A DNA stretch of 64,000 nucleotides from Thermococcus sp. 2319x1 (GTDB taxonomy: Archaea; Methanobacteriota_B; Thermococci; Thermococcales; Thermococcaceae). The notes below the pieces were generated by a model. The model did no database searches, had not been told where the DNA came from, and saw only the letters and a list, made by a program, of their open reading frames with translations. How positions within the stretch are numbered: position 1 is the stretch's first letter; every line of letters begins with the position of its first letter. Below are positions 35,457-43,758 of this stretch, piece by piece. Position numbers and translations under genes: made by a program. Where the stretch lies: positions 862,321 through 926,320 of the forward strand of contig NZ_CP012200.1 of assembly GCF_001484685.1 (NCBI RefSeq), read 5' to 3'.

Positions 35457-36884
35457 TCAGCGAGATTCTATGTAGATGCCGATGGGCACTTGAGTATCGC
35501 ATGTTCCTACATGGTATGTGTAATCACTAACACCTACATAGATGTATTCTGAGACATCCTGATCTACGTTCCCCCATTCTCCGTAATTCTGAATGCCTCC
35601 ATAAATATTAAGAAAACTTGGGGAAGTATAGTATATCCCGGCACTCAGCCCAGCAGCCCATGGAGGAACTGCCCCACCACTTAATGCCACTGCAAGTGCA
35701 CCTATTGGAATTCCAATACCAAAATCTGCCGAACAGGAGCCTGAAGCGTCTGAAATCAATAAGGCGAGGCTTTTCGAATCACTAACTGCAAGAGAATCTG
35801 CATATCTCATCTCTGTTCCACTGTAAATCCAGTTCATAATCTCCGAATCGGGGAGGCCATTGCTGCTTCCCCCTACAATTTCATTATCTCCAGTAGTCTC
35901 TATGTCATTAACACCCTCTTGGATTCTCTCATCGCCGGTGGGAACACAGTTTTCAAGACTCGCTGTGCAGTAGTACTCCTTCTCGTGCAGATGATAGGGC
36001 TTTGCATAAATGTAAATGTGTCCCTTCTCCTCTGGCCCGAGTATGAGACTACGGGAAAAGTAAAACTTGTCGTGGATTGTGTAGAAATCGTTTCCATAGA
36101 TGTCCAAACTCGGAGTGTCTTTTTCTGAGATTTTGTAGCCGTAAGCGACTGTAAGCCCAAAGTTTGTATAATATTCCTTGATAATATCTACCCATGCATT
36201 GACGACTCCTGACGCGGGATACTTGTTATCCACGATTAAGACGGGAACCCTAATATAATCTTGTGGTCTCCATGAGAAGCTCCAGTCGGTCTTCCAGTAG
36301 TAAAACTGCCTGTTGGAGCCTTGAATTGAAACATCCCCGCTTGAAGCCTTCTCTGGGAGCGGTTTGGGGGGTAGCTTGTGAATGTTGATTTTTGCAGTCT
36401 TCTTGAACCCCTTTTTAATGTCTCTGGTGTTGTAGTTCACCACAGTAAAACCTCTATAAACCTTTCCTCTCTCATAGTCAAGAACCCATACAGATATCAC
36501 AAAAGATGCTCCAATGCCCTTTGGGTAGCGCTTCTCCCATTTTGAGAGGACACTTCGAAGTTTCTGATCTGATAGTGGAATTTTGACGACATTTCCAGAG
36601 TCCCAGAACTTTAAGCTATTTGGCTTTTTAAGAACTCCATAAAAAATTGTCTCATACACTTCCCCTGTAGGTACAAGGGCATCTATCTGAACCTGAACTT
36701 CTGCATTCTTTGAAATCTCTGTTAGAGGTTTCCCTTTTTCATCCAGCAGAATCAACTGTATCGCCGCAAGTTCTTGGGCTTTTACTGTATATATGGCAAC
36801 ACTCCCAAACACCCCAAAAACAACAAGCGCCGTTAATAATATTGCCCTTTTTTTACTAAGCTCATTGTTACCACCGCAAGACAT
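35457..36884 (-). CDS. Secreted protein of unknown function
   Basis: A 475-residue protein with an N-terminal signal peptide (RAILLTALVVFGVFGSVAIYTVKAQE, cleavage likely after KAQ). The mature part starts with a beta-sandwich-like segment (LAAIQLILLDEKGKPLTE) and has WKTDWSFSWRPQDYIRVPVLIVDNKYP, four or more cysteines, and a Gly/Ala-rich segment near 400 (IPIGALAVALSGGAVPPWAAG) that might insert in a membrane. The family is unrecognised. The TATA box at 36904-36913 makes it nearly leaderless. It is intact amid broken genes. Confidence 0.7.
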   Translation of the reverse strand: MSCGGNNELSKKRAILLTALVVFGVFGSVAIYTVKAQELAAIQLILLDEKGKPLTEISKNAEVQVQIDALVPTGEVYETIFYGVLKKPNSLKFWDSGNVVKIPLSDQKLRSVLSKWEKRYPKGIGASFVISVWVLDYERGKVYRGFTVVNYNTRDIKKGFKKTAKINIHKLPPKPLPEKASSGDVSIQGSNRQFYYWKTDWSFSWRPQDYIRVPVLIVDNKYPASGVVNAWVDIIKEYYTNFGLTVAYGYKISEKDTPSLDIYGNDFYTIHDKFYFSRSLILGPEEKGHIYIYAKPYHLHEKEYYCTASLENCVPTGDERIQEGVNDIETTGDNEIVGGSSNGLPDSEIMNWIYSGTEMRYADSLAVSDSKSLALLISDASGSCSADFGIGIPIGALAVALSGGAVPPWAAGLSAGIYYTSPSFLNIYGGIQNYGEWGNVDQDVSEYIYVGVSDYTYHVGTCDTQVPIGIYIESR

Positions 36885-36903
36885 ATTATTTTAAGACATC
36901 ATT

Positions 36904-36913
36904 ATTTATATCG
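36904..36913 (-). promoter_or_regulatory. TATA box of the secreted-protein gene
   Basis: CGATATAAAT on the minus strand, about 25 bases ahead of ATG 36884, so the message begins at or just before the start codon. Confidence 0.5.
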
Positions 36914-36930
36914 CTTTTTCTATTTATCAG

Positions 36931-37634
36931 ATGGATACTGTTAAGATAAGGCTTCTAGTATTTACCCATCAGCTCATCCTAACAGTATCGAATAAAGTTC
37001 CAGAAGAAAGAAAAATCAGAGCAGTAGAATTATACCTGAAAGGCCTCAGCTATCGCCAAATCACAGAAATACTGGAAATCAGCCACACGACAGTCTGGGA
37101 AACAGTTCAAAAACTAGCAGAAGCAGTTTACCAGCCAAAACTCCTCGCAGTGAGGAAACAAAGGAATTTTATCGCAGTTGACAAGACTGTAATAAAAATC
37201 AACGGGGAAAAAGATACCTCTGGGCCGCAATTGACGTTGAAAGCAGAGAAATCCTCGCAGTCCGGACTACAACAACCAGAAATTGGTGGATTGCCAGGGA
37301 TTTTATTCTGGTTGTTTTAAAGTCCTGCGAAAATCAGCCTGTTTTTCTGGTTGATGGAGCGGAGTGGTATAAGTCTGCTTTTAATTCCCTTGGGCTGGAT
37401 TTTGTTCATGTAACTTTCGGGCCGAGGAACAGTATTAAACGCTGATTCAGGACTGTTAAAGAACGGACAGAGCGTTTCTGGAACAATTTCAGGAGTAAGG
37501 ACTGGTGTAGGGTTCAAAAGTTTGTTTTTCTGTTTGCTTTCTGGTATAATTTTGTTAGAGTTCATTCTCGGTTTGGTTCCCCGCCTAGTGATGTGACTGA
37601 ATGGCTTCATAAGGTGATGCCAAAGTTATCCTAA
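36931..37634 (+). pseudogene. Broken IS6-family DDE transposase
   Basis: A frame from 36931 gives an HTH (AVELYLKGLSYRQITEILEISHTTVWETVQKL) and the first catalytic Asp region (NFIAVDKTVIKINGE). A frameshift near 37210 leads to YLWAAIDVESREILAV and the second Asp (VFLVDGAEWYKSAF). A TGA at about 37442 interrupts just before the Glu helix (FRTVKERTERFWNNF), and the frame runs on to HKVMPKLS and stop. At least two disabling changes. The first residues read across the terminal repeat, so the original start was probably further in. Confidence 0.8.
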
Positions 37635-37640
37635 CAGTAT
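36935..37640 (+). mobile_element. Dead IS6-type (ISPfu-like) insertion sequence
   Basis: The left end reads ATACTGTTAAGATAA and the right end, reversed, ATACTGTTAGGATAA: terminal inverted repeats with one mismatch. A further inverted copy, ATCCTAACAGTAT, lies at 36976-36988 just inside the left end, so the first 54 bases form an imperfect palindrome. Between the ends is a broken transposase. The flanking octamers (TCAGATGG and GAAACAGA) differ, so no target duplication is visible; the element is old or rearranged. The family is inferred from the transposase. Confidence 0.75.
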
Positions 37641-37642
37641 GA

Positions 37643-37892
37643 AACAGAAAATTATGTTTATCCGGAAGGTTGTGGGAAAGAGGTCTTTCTTGGGGTGCGA
37701 GATGCCTTAGCGGATAGCTGGGAAGAAATCAGTGTTCCTGCTAACTTATCCATCGGAACCCTAAGCGTAAACGCCATATTCAAAAAAGGCAATACGGCTG
37801 TTTACATTGATTATTCAAGGGTGATGGGTTTTGATAGGGTAATAATTCTGTACGGAAGCGAGGAGGAAGTCAAAAACTGGCTTCGATATTGA
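37643..37892 (+). pseudogene. 3' fragment of an unknown gene cut by the IS element
   Basis: Directly after the IS right end the frame TENYVYPEGCGKEVFLGVRDA runs without a start codon into LADSWEEISVPANLSIGTLS and GNTAVYIDYSRVMGFDRVIILYG. The tail resembles the end of the membrane protein at 23133-23684. The 5' part is missing. Confidence 0.5.
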
Positions 37893-38039
37893 TGTGGAAG
37901 GTAAATTTCATGTTAGAGGTGTTTTCATGCCAAATAACTCACAGATGCCGAGATAGTAGAGATCGTGCAGAGCTATCCACACACAGGGGAGCACACCATG
38001 GAGAATGCTACTTTCACTTACTGGAAAGTGAGGATGTAA
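37886..38039 (+). pseudogene. Remnant of another unknown gene
   Basis: FDIDVEGKFHVRGVFMPNN, a frameshift, then LTDAEIVEIVQSYPHTGEHTM and ENATFTYWKVRM to a stop at 38037-38039. Read together this is a coherent protein tail of unknown family. Confidence 0.4.
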
Positions 38040-38135
38040 CTCCTTCTTATTTTTACTTTTCGCACTTCAAAAAGTTTCATCTTTTTAGAACACGAAGCTT
38101 AAAAGGCTTGGTGAGGATTTTAAACGGTGAAGTGC

Positions 38136-38957
38136 ATGAACCCCATAATTCGCGAGGCCAAACCCGAAGACAAGCCATTCATCGAAGAGATAGCAAAGCT
38201 AACATGGGAAGGTGAAGACTACTTAGCAAGAGTTTTTGAGAGCTGGTTAAAAGATGGAAACTTTTATGTTCTTGAAGTTGAGGGAAAGGTCGTCGGAACG
38301 GCAAAGCTGACTCTTTTACCCGATAAAGTTGGCTGGCTTGAAGGGCTTAGAGTACATCCAGATTACCGCGGAAGAGGCTTTGGAAGAATGATTCACAACT
38401 TCATGCTGCAAAAAGGAGAAGAGCTTGCAAAAGAGGGCATCATAAATGCTTTGGAGTTTTCGACTTATTTTCTCAACAGGGAGAGCATAGCAATGGCGAA
38501 GAAGGATGGTTTTGAGGTCATCAAGCGTTACTATATCATGGGGAGACCTGTAGAAGGGATTAAACCTTTAAAGCCATCCAATAGCACAATAGCATCCCTT
38601 GAAGAGCTTGAGTATGGAGAGTATATCCCTGTAGGATGGAAGTTCGTCCATAAAGTCCCGGAAGCTTTAGACTGGCTTAAAGAAAAAGCTATTGTCAAAG
38701 AATGCGGCGGAGCTAAGTTTATGATGCCCAAAGATTCCGAGAGCGCTTTTGTACCGTTTCATCTTTCGAAATCTTATGTGGAGCAACTCCTTCCCTGCAT
38801 GGCCCAAGAAGCTTTGAATACGAGTCGAAAATACATTGAAATTATGGTGCCCGAAGAAAGGATGGAATTGCTTGAGCCCTTCAGAGAGCTTGGCTTTGAG
38901 GTCTGGGACAACTGCAAGGAGCCCAACGTGTTGGTGTTCAAAAAGAAGCTGAAATAA
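38136..38957 (+). CDS. GNAT-family N-acetyltransferase with C-terminal extra domain
   Basis: A 273-residue protein. The first 150 residues are a GNAT domain (IREAKPEDKPFIEEIA; LEGLRVHPDYRGRGFGRMIHNFML as acetyl-CoA loop; NRESIAMAKKDGF). The last 110 residues are a separate domain, perhaps a degenerate second GNAT fold. The TATA box GCTTAAAAGG at 38097-38106 gives a leader of about 10 bases; ATG 38136 follows GGTGAAG. The acceptor is unknown. Confidence 0.8.
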   Translation: MNPIIREAKPEDKPFIEEIAKLTWEGEDYLARVFESWLKDGNFYVLEVEGKVVGTAKLTLLPDKVGWLEGLRVHPDYRGRGFGRMIHNFMLQKGEELAKEGIINALEFSTYFLNRESIAMAKKDGFEVIKRYYIMGRPVEGIKPLKPSNSTIASLEELEYGEYIPVGWKFVHKVPEALDWLKEKAIVKECGGAKFMMPKDSESAFVPFHLSKSYVEQLLPCMAQEALNTSRKYIEIMVPEERMELLEPFRELGFEVWDNCKEPNVLVFKKKLK

Positions 38958-39049
38958 ACATGCCGGTAGTAGCGGCTACCAGCCAATTGTTCTCCCTTCT
39001 CACCGGATTAGTGGGGAGAACTTTCAAAAACGTCTGTTTAGTGTGTGGC

Positions 39050-39235
39050 TATTTGATGAAGAGCAACGTCTCTAATGAAATGGGGTGAAATCCCGCGACG
39101 CTAAGGCTTACATGCTCTATCGCACTTTCATAGCGCCGGCACCGAAATAGCGTCCTCACGGTAGTAGTAACCTCGGCCCGTATCTTGTGCCTATGTAGGC
39201 ATCCCCAAGCCCCATGGGGAGGCTTCTGTGACCTT
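39050..39235 (-). other. Structured sequence, possible IS200/IS605 right-end scar
   Basis: On the minus strand GAAGCCTCCCCATGGGG is followed by mixed G+C-rich sequence and GGGATTTCACCCCATTT, which can fold into short hairpins like those at the 3' ends of IS605-type elements, where guide-RNA-like transcripts arise. No TnpA or TnpB is present. It breaks into a HEPN gene. The assignment is tentative. Confidence 0.3.
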
Positions 39236-39480
39236 ATGAAATCCATCACCTTCTCTTCCGCTTCAAGGGCTTTCCCAAGAGCCACCAGAAGCCCCTCACC
39301 GGGTGAGCCCCCAGTACCAAATCGGTCTATTTAATCAACATGGCTTTGAGGTAGAACTGGAGTGCCTGCTCTGCGAGAAAAATTGCGACATCGCACCTCC
39401 TCTCTTCAAAAGCGGAATTCGCAAGTTCCATGTGGTCATGGGTCGTCTCATCAAGATTTCGACTTCCCCGTAGTGCGTCT
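39236..39480 (-). pseudogene. Broken HEPN-domain gene
   Basis: Minus strand: LDETTHDHMELANSAFEERRCDVAIFLAEQALQFYLKAMLIK then a stop, and after a frame change GLLVALGKALEAEEKVMDFIRSQ. These are the first and middle parts of a HEPN protein, usually the toxin half of a HEPN/MNT pair. The remainder is replaced by the structured sequence downstream. No MNT nucleotidyltransferase partner is seen. Confidence 0.5.
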
Positions 39481-39552
39481 TCCCACGAAAAGTGTTTGGG
39501 CCTGAGAAGTTAATACCTTTTCGGTGCTAAGATTTAAGAAGCGGAAGAAAAC

Positions 39553-41289
39553 TCAAACCCCGCCCATCTGAGAGGTGTAGAGCCTGTAGAAGTGGCCTCT
39601 CCTCGCGAGCAGCTCCTCTGGAGAACCTTCCTCCACTATCTTTCCGCCGTCAACCACGACGATCTTATCGGCGAAGCGTGTTATTCCGAGGCGGTGGGCG
39701 ATTATGATGCTTGTCCTGCCCTCCATCAGTCTGAGCATGGCATCCTGCACCAATCTTTCGGTCTTGGGATCAACGCTTGAGAGCGCCTCGTCGAGGATGA
39801 CTATATCAGGATCCTTGAGGAGCGCCCTCGCGAGGGATATGAGCTGCCTTTCCCCAACGGAGAGCAGCTTTCCGGCTTCTCCCGCGGAGGTATTGTAGCC
39901 CTGTGGAAGCCTCTCTATGAACTCGTGGACGCCAAGCTGCTTGCAGACCCTTATAACGTCCTCCTCGCTCGCCTCGGGATTCGCCAGGAGGATGTTCTCC
40001 ATTATCGTCCCCGGGAAGAGGTAGGTCTCCTGCGGGACGTAGCCTATTCTCCTCCTCAGGCTCTTCCGACTCAGCTCTCTCCCATCGATTCCGTCATAGA
40101 GAATTCTACCTTTAGTAGGATCGTAGAAGCGCATTATCAGGTTTGCCATCGTAGTCTTTCCGGCTCCGGTCTTTCCGACGACGGCCACCTTTGTGGCGGG
40201 AGGTATGTGGAGGTTTATTCCCTCGAGAACCGGAACCCCCGTATCGTACTCAAACCAGACGTTTTCAAACCTTATCTCTCCCCCCAGCCTCTCCACTTCC
40301 CTTCCGGAGTAGTCCTCGACGTTCTCATCGTCAAGAACCTCGTATATTCTCTCAAGCGCGGCCAAAGCCGACTGCAGGCTGTCGTAGAGCCCTATGACCT
40401 CGTTTATCGGCTCGCGGAAGCGCTGGGCGTACTGGATGAATGCAACGAGCACACCAACGCTCACGGCCCCTTGGTATGCAAGATAGCCTCCATAGGCTAT
40501 AACAACTATGACCGAGAGCAGGCTGGTTATGTTCATGAGAGGCCAGAAGAGGCCCATGTACACGGCTACCCTTAAATAGGCCTTTATGGTCTCCCTTGAG
40601 ACCTTCGAGAACTCCCTCTCGACGTCACCTTCCCTCCCAAAGGCCCTTATGGTTTCAACTCCAGCGACGCTCTCCTCAACCATGCTCGAAATACTCGCTA
40701 TCTTCTGCCTCGTCTCCCTGTATGCCCTCCTCATCTTCCCGCCGAAGTAGTAAGCGACAGCAACCATCAGCGGGACGCTCGTGAGGGTCACAAGCGTCAG
40801 CTTTACGTCGAGGAAGAGCATGGCGATTATTATGCCTATAAGGCTCAGCAGACTGCCGAGGCTGCCGAGAAGGCCTGATACGAGGACGTCGTTCACTATT
40901 CCGGTGTCGTTCACTATCCTCGAAACGAGGTCGCCCGTTGATTTGTCCTTGAAGAAGTTTAAATTCGAGAGGAGAACCTTCTCGTGGAGCCTCGCCCTCA
41001 GGTCGCGGAGGACTTTCTGGCCGAAGACCTCGATGTAGAACGTTTGAAGCGTGGCGAAGAACCACTGGGCCACGAGGGAGGCGAGGTAGAGCATAGCCAC
41101 AACCAGAAAGCCGGAATACCTGTTAGCCAAAATGTAGCGGTCTATCGCTATCCTCAGGATGTACGGGGGAGCGAGCGTGGCCAGAGCAGAACCGACGATG
41201 CTCGCAACGACTATCGCGAGGGTTCTTTTATGGGAGAGGGCCTCGCCCATGAACCTTTTCAGGAGCGAGAGGGACGAGCTATCAGCCAT
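39553..41289 (-). CDS. ABC exporter half-transporter, catalytically complete subunit
   Basis: A 578-residue protein with an N-terminal six-helix exporter domain (residues about 1-320) and an ATPase domain. Walker A is GKTGAGKTT, Q-loop YVPQETYLFPG, Walker B IVILDEALSSVD with the catalytic Glu, and the switch His in IIIAHRLG. The signature motif is altered to LLSVGERQ. ATG 41289 overlaps the partner gene by 8 bases. With the next gene it makes an asymmetric heterodimer. The cargo is unknown; lipids or drugs are usual for this class. Confidence 0.88.
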   Translation of the reverse strand: MADSSSLSLLKRFMGEALSHKRTLAIVVASIVGSALATLAPPYILRIAIDRYILANRYSGFLVVAMLYLASLVAQWFFATLQTFYIEVFGQKVLRDLRARLHEKVLLSNLNFFKDKSTGDLVSRIVNDTGIVNDVLVSGLLGSLGSLLSLIGIIIAMLFLDVKLTLVTLTSVPLMVAVAYYFGGKMRRAYRETRQKIASISSMVEESVAGVETIRAFGREGDVEREFSKVSRETIKAYLRVAVYMGLFWPLMNITSLLSVIVVIAYGGYLAYQGAVSVGVLVAFIQYAQRFREPINEVIGLYDSLQSALAALERIYEVLDDENVEDYSGREVERLGGEIRFENVWFEYDTGVPVLEGINLHIPPATKVAVVGKTGAGKTTMANLIMRFYDPTKGRILYDGIDGRELSRKSLRRRIGYVPQETYLFPGTIMENILLANPEASEEDVIRVCKQLGVHEFIERLPQGYNTSAGEAGKLLSVGERQLISLARALLKDPDIVILDEALSSVDPKTERLVQDAMLRLMEGRTSIIIAHRLGITRFADKIVVVDGGKIVEEGSPEELLARRGHFYRLYTSQMGGV

Positions 41290-43018
41290 TCCAACCACCT
41301 CTGCCGAGCATCTCGCTGAAGAGCCCGCCTTTCTTTGCCAGCTCTTCCGGCTTCCCGTCCTCCACGACCCTGCCATCGACCATAACTATGACCCTGTCAA
41401 CGAGCCTCGCCATCGAAAGCCTCTGGGAGACGATTACTGCAGTCCTGCCTTCGAGAATCCCTCTGAGGTCTTCAATCAGGCTCTCCTCGGTCTTTGCGTC
41501 GAGGTTCGATACCGGATCGTCGAGGAGGATTATCTTGGGCTCGAGGAGGAGCGCCCTGGCGAGGGCTATCCTCTGCCTCTGGCCGCCGGAAAGGGTTACG
41601 CCTTTCTCACCAACTACAGTGTCGTAGCCCTCTGGAAGCGAGGAAATGAAGTCGTGGATTTTCGCTATTTTGGCTGCCCTGATTATCTCCTCAAGGCCCG
41701 CGTCGGGCTTCGCCAGCGCTATGTTCTCCCTTATGCTCCTGTTGAAGATGAAGGGCTCCTGCGGTACATAAGCCACTATCTTCCTAAGGCAGGACGTCTT
41801 TATCTTCCTCACGTCCACGCCATCAATGAGGACTTTCCCCTTTTCCGGCTCGTAGAAGCGCGCTATGAGCTTTAGGAGGGTGCTCTTTCCAGAGCCGGGT
41901 GGGCCGGTTATGAGGACTTTCTCTCCCGGGTTTATCCTCAGGTTCAGCCCCTTGAGCACGGTCTTTCCGGTGTGATAGGTGAGGTAAACGTCCTTAAACC
42001 CGATCTCACCACGCGGGCTGGTGAGCTCCACAGCGTCTGGCGGGTCAATATGTTCCGGAGCAGAATCGATTACCTCGAAGAGCCTTGAAGCAGCTGCGAG
42101 ACTTCTCTGGATGTCGCCTATGGTGAAGCCCAGAGCTCTTAGAGGCCACGTCATGGTAAGCATGTACGTTAGAAAGGCGGTAAGCTCTCCGACGGTCAGG
42201 TTTTGAGCCATTATTGCCCTTCCGCCGTAGTAGAGCATGACGCTCATCGCTATCCCCATTATGAGGAACGGCGCATTGCCGTAGAGTGCCGTTATCTTGG
42301 TGGCCTCGACGTTGAGAGAGTAGAGCTTCTCGTTCTCTCCCCGGAACTTCCCCTGGATTTCTTCCTCCACGGAGAGGGCCTTTATCGTCTTAACCCCCGC
42401 TATGCTGCCCGTGGAGACCGAGGCTATGACTCCCGTCTGGTGCCTCACCTCGTCGTATATGGGCCTCACCTTCTTCGCGTAGGTGGTGTTTAAAGCAACC
42501 ACGAGGGCTATCGTGAGGAGGGCAACACCCGTGAGATTCAAGTTCATGCGGGCCATGTAGTAGAGCGAGACGATGATTAGGAAGACGGAATAGACGAACA
42601 TCCTAACGCGGAACGAGAGAAAGCGCGTTATTCTCTCCGTGTCGTTGGTTATTCTGCTTATGAGCTGGCCGGAGTATGTTTTGTCGAAGAACTCCATCCT
42701 CTGCCGCTGGATTGCCCTGAAGGCATCCATCCGGAGGTGGTAGACAGCATACTGAGCCGCTTTGACCAGAAGGTACCTCCCGCCGAAGCTGAAAACACCG
42801 TTGAGGATCGAAACGAGAAGGACAAGGAGGGCGTAGCGAATGGCAACTCTATACTCGCCGGTGGTTACACCCCGGTCTATGGCCTCCCTTATGAGAACCG
42901 GAATCACGCCGTTGGTGTACGACATAAGGAGAACTATGATTAAGCCGCCTACGAAGTGTAGTTTGTGGTCTCTGAGGTAGCTCAGGAGCCTTTTGAGTTG
43001 ATGTATCGAGTCGCTCAT
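41282..43018 (-). CDS. ABC exporter half-transporter, degenerate-site subunit
   Basis: A 578-residue partner with the same domain order. Walker A is GPPGSGKST, the signature is canonical (LSGGQRQRIALARAL), but Walker B reads ILLDDPVSNLD with Asp in place of the catalytic Glu, and the switch His is Gln (IVSQRLS). With the altered signature of the partner this builds one canonical and one degenerate ATP site, as in the TM287/288 exporter. ATG 43018 is almost leaderless behind the TATA box at 43040-43051. Confidence 0.88.
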   Translation of the reverse strand: MSDSIHQLKRLLSYLRDHKLHFVGGLIIVLLMSYTNGVIPVLIREAIDRGVTTGEYRVAIRYALLVLLVSILNGVFSFGGRYLLVKAAQYAVYHLRMDAFRAIQRQRMEFFDKTYSGQLISRITNDTERITRFLSFRVRMFVYSVFLIIVSLYYMARMNLNLTGVALLTIALVVALNTTYAKKVRPIYDEVRHQTGVIASVSTGSIAGVKTIKALSVEEEIQGKFRGENEKLYSLNVEATKITALYGNAPFLIMGIAMSVMLYYGGRAIMAQNLTVGELTAFLTYMLTMTWPLRALGFTIGDIQRSLAAASRLFEVIDSAPEHIDPPDAVELTSPRGEIGFKDVYLTYHTGKTVLKGLNLRINPGEKVLITGPPGSGKSTLLKLIARFYEPEKGKVLIDGVDVRKIKTSCLRKIVAYVPQEPFIFNRSIRENIALAKPDAGLEEIIRAAKIAKIHDFISSLPEGYDTVVGEKGVTLSGGQRQRIALARALLLEPKIILLDDPVSNLDAKTEESLIEDLRGILEGRTAVIVSQRLSMARLVDRVIVMVDGRVVEDGKPEELAKKGGLFSEMLGRGGWNG

Positions 43019-43039
43019 GGGAAAACGTTGCACCCGCTA

Positions 43040-43051
43040 CTATAAATATTT
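43040..43051 (-). promoter_or_regulatory. Promoter of the ABC exporter operon
   Basis: AAATATTTATAG on the minus strand; the transcript would start about 25 bases on, close to ATG 43018. This argues against the longer frame from 43033. Confidence 0.6.
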
Positions 43052-43056
43052 GTCGG

Positions 43057-43365
43057 TTAAGATGTCCATCTGATAAGTTCCCCCAAGTTGGGCATAGCCC
43101 TGCGAAACTCCAAGGGAACGGCGAAGGTCGTGAGCTTATGAGGCTCCCTAAAAGGATCCAACGAGTAGCTCATCTCACAGAGAGGAAATATGAAACTCCT
43201 CTTTTCCCCGGGCAGGAGTGTTACAGGACAATAAGACAAACCCGCTGGCCAAACAAAAGCTGTAGGCTTAAGCCCAGTACAAGCCGACGCCACCGTGGAG
43301 GCGGTCTCTTGACCTCTTTACTTTTATACCACATTCTTTAAATACCCACCGGCTTACCCCTTCTC
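43057..43365. other. Intergenic region, unexplained, with promoter for next gene
   Basis: Some 300 bases without a clear gene. The part from 43075 to 43310 is G+C-rich unlike true spacers here and holds a long minus-strand frame (TGLKPTAFVWPAGLSYC ...) of no known family with no promoter. It may be another IS200/IS605 scar. CTTTAAATAC near 43336-43345 is the TATA box for the gene at 43375. Confidence 0.35.
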
Positions 43366-43374
43366 GGTGAGAAT

Positions 43375-43758
43375 ATGCTAAACACGATGGTTCTGATAAG
43401 GACGGACAACTTCGACAAAGCACTAATAGCGCTGGCAGACCTCGTTAGGTATGCCGGGATGGAGATAAGGGGAAAGCCAAGGATAATACCTCCAGCCCTC
43501 TCCGATTGGGCATTTGAGAAGCTTGTGGGAGAAAAGCCCAGGAAAAAATATCGGGCCCATGTTGTAGCTCAGATAGATCTGCCTCCCGCAAAGGCAATAG
43601 GGAGATTGAGAGAAATACACCCCCCAGCACACATAATAGTTATCCCTCCGGATTCTCCCGTTCACAGGGAGCTCCTCAAAATGTGGGGAACTTTTGAAGT
43701 GCTGAAGGGGTTTCACCCTCCCAAGAAATTCGGAAAGGGAGAAGAAAGCGAGGAGTGA
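43375..43758 (+). CDS. DUF356-like conserved archaeal protein
   Basis: A 127-residue protein, MVLIRTDNFDKALIALADLVRY and GKPRIIPPALSDWAFEKLVG at the start, resembling the small archaeal DUF356 family. It has a charged tail (KKFGKGEESEE). The function is unknown. GGTGAG precedes ATG 43375. It ends one base before the MBF1 gene on the opposite strand. Confidence 0.65.
   Translation: MLNTMVLIRTDNFDKALIALADLVRYAGMEIRGKPRIIPPALSDWAFEKLVGEKPRKKYRAHVVAQIDLPPAKAIGRLREIHPPAHIIVIPPDSPVHRELLKMWGTFEVLKGFHPPKKFGKGEESEE

Noticed and set aside
36935-37640. CRISPR-like reading of the repeated ends near the IS
   Set aside because: There are only terminal inverted repeats and one inner copy; no regular repeat-spacer pattern is found here or elsewhere in the window.
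40676-41875. Frames across the ABC transporter genes on both strands
   Set aside because: They have no ribosome sites and are shadows of G+C-rich coding sequence.
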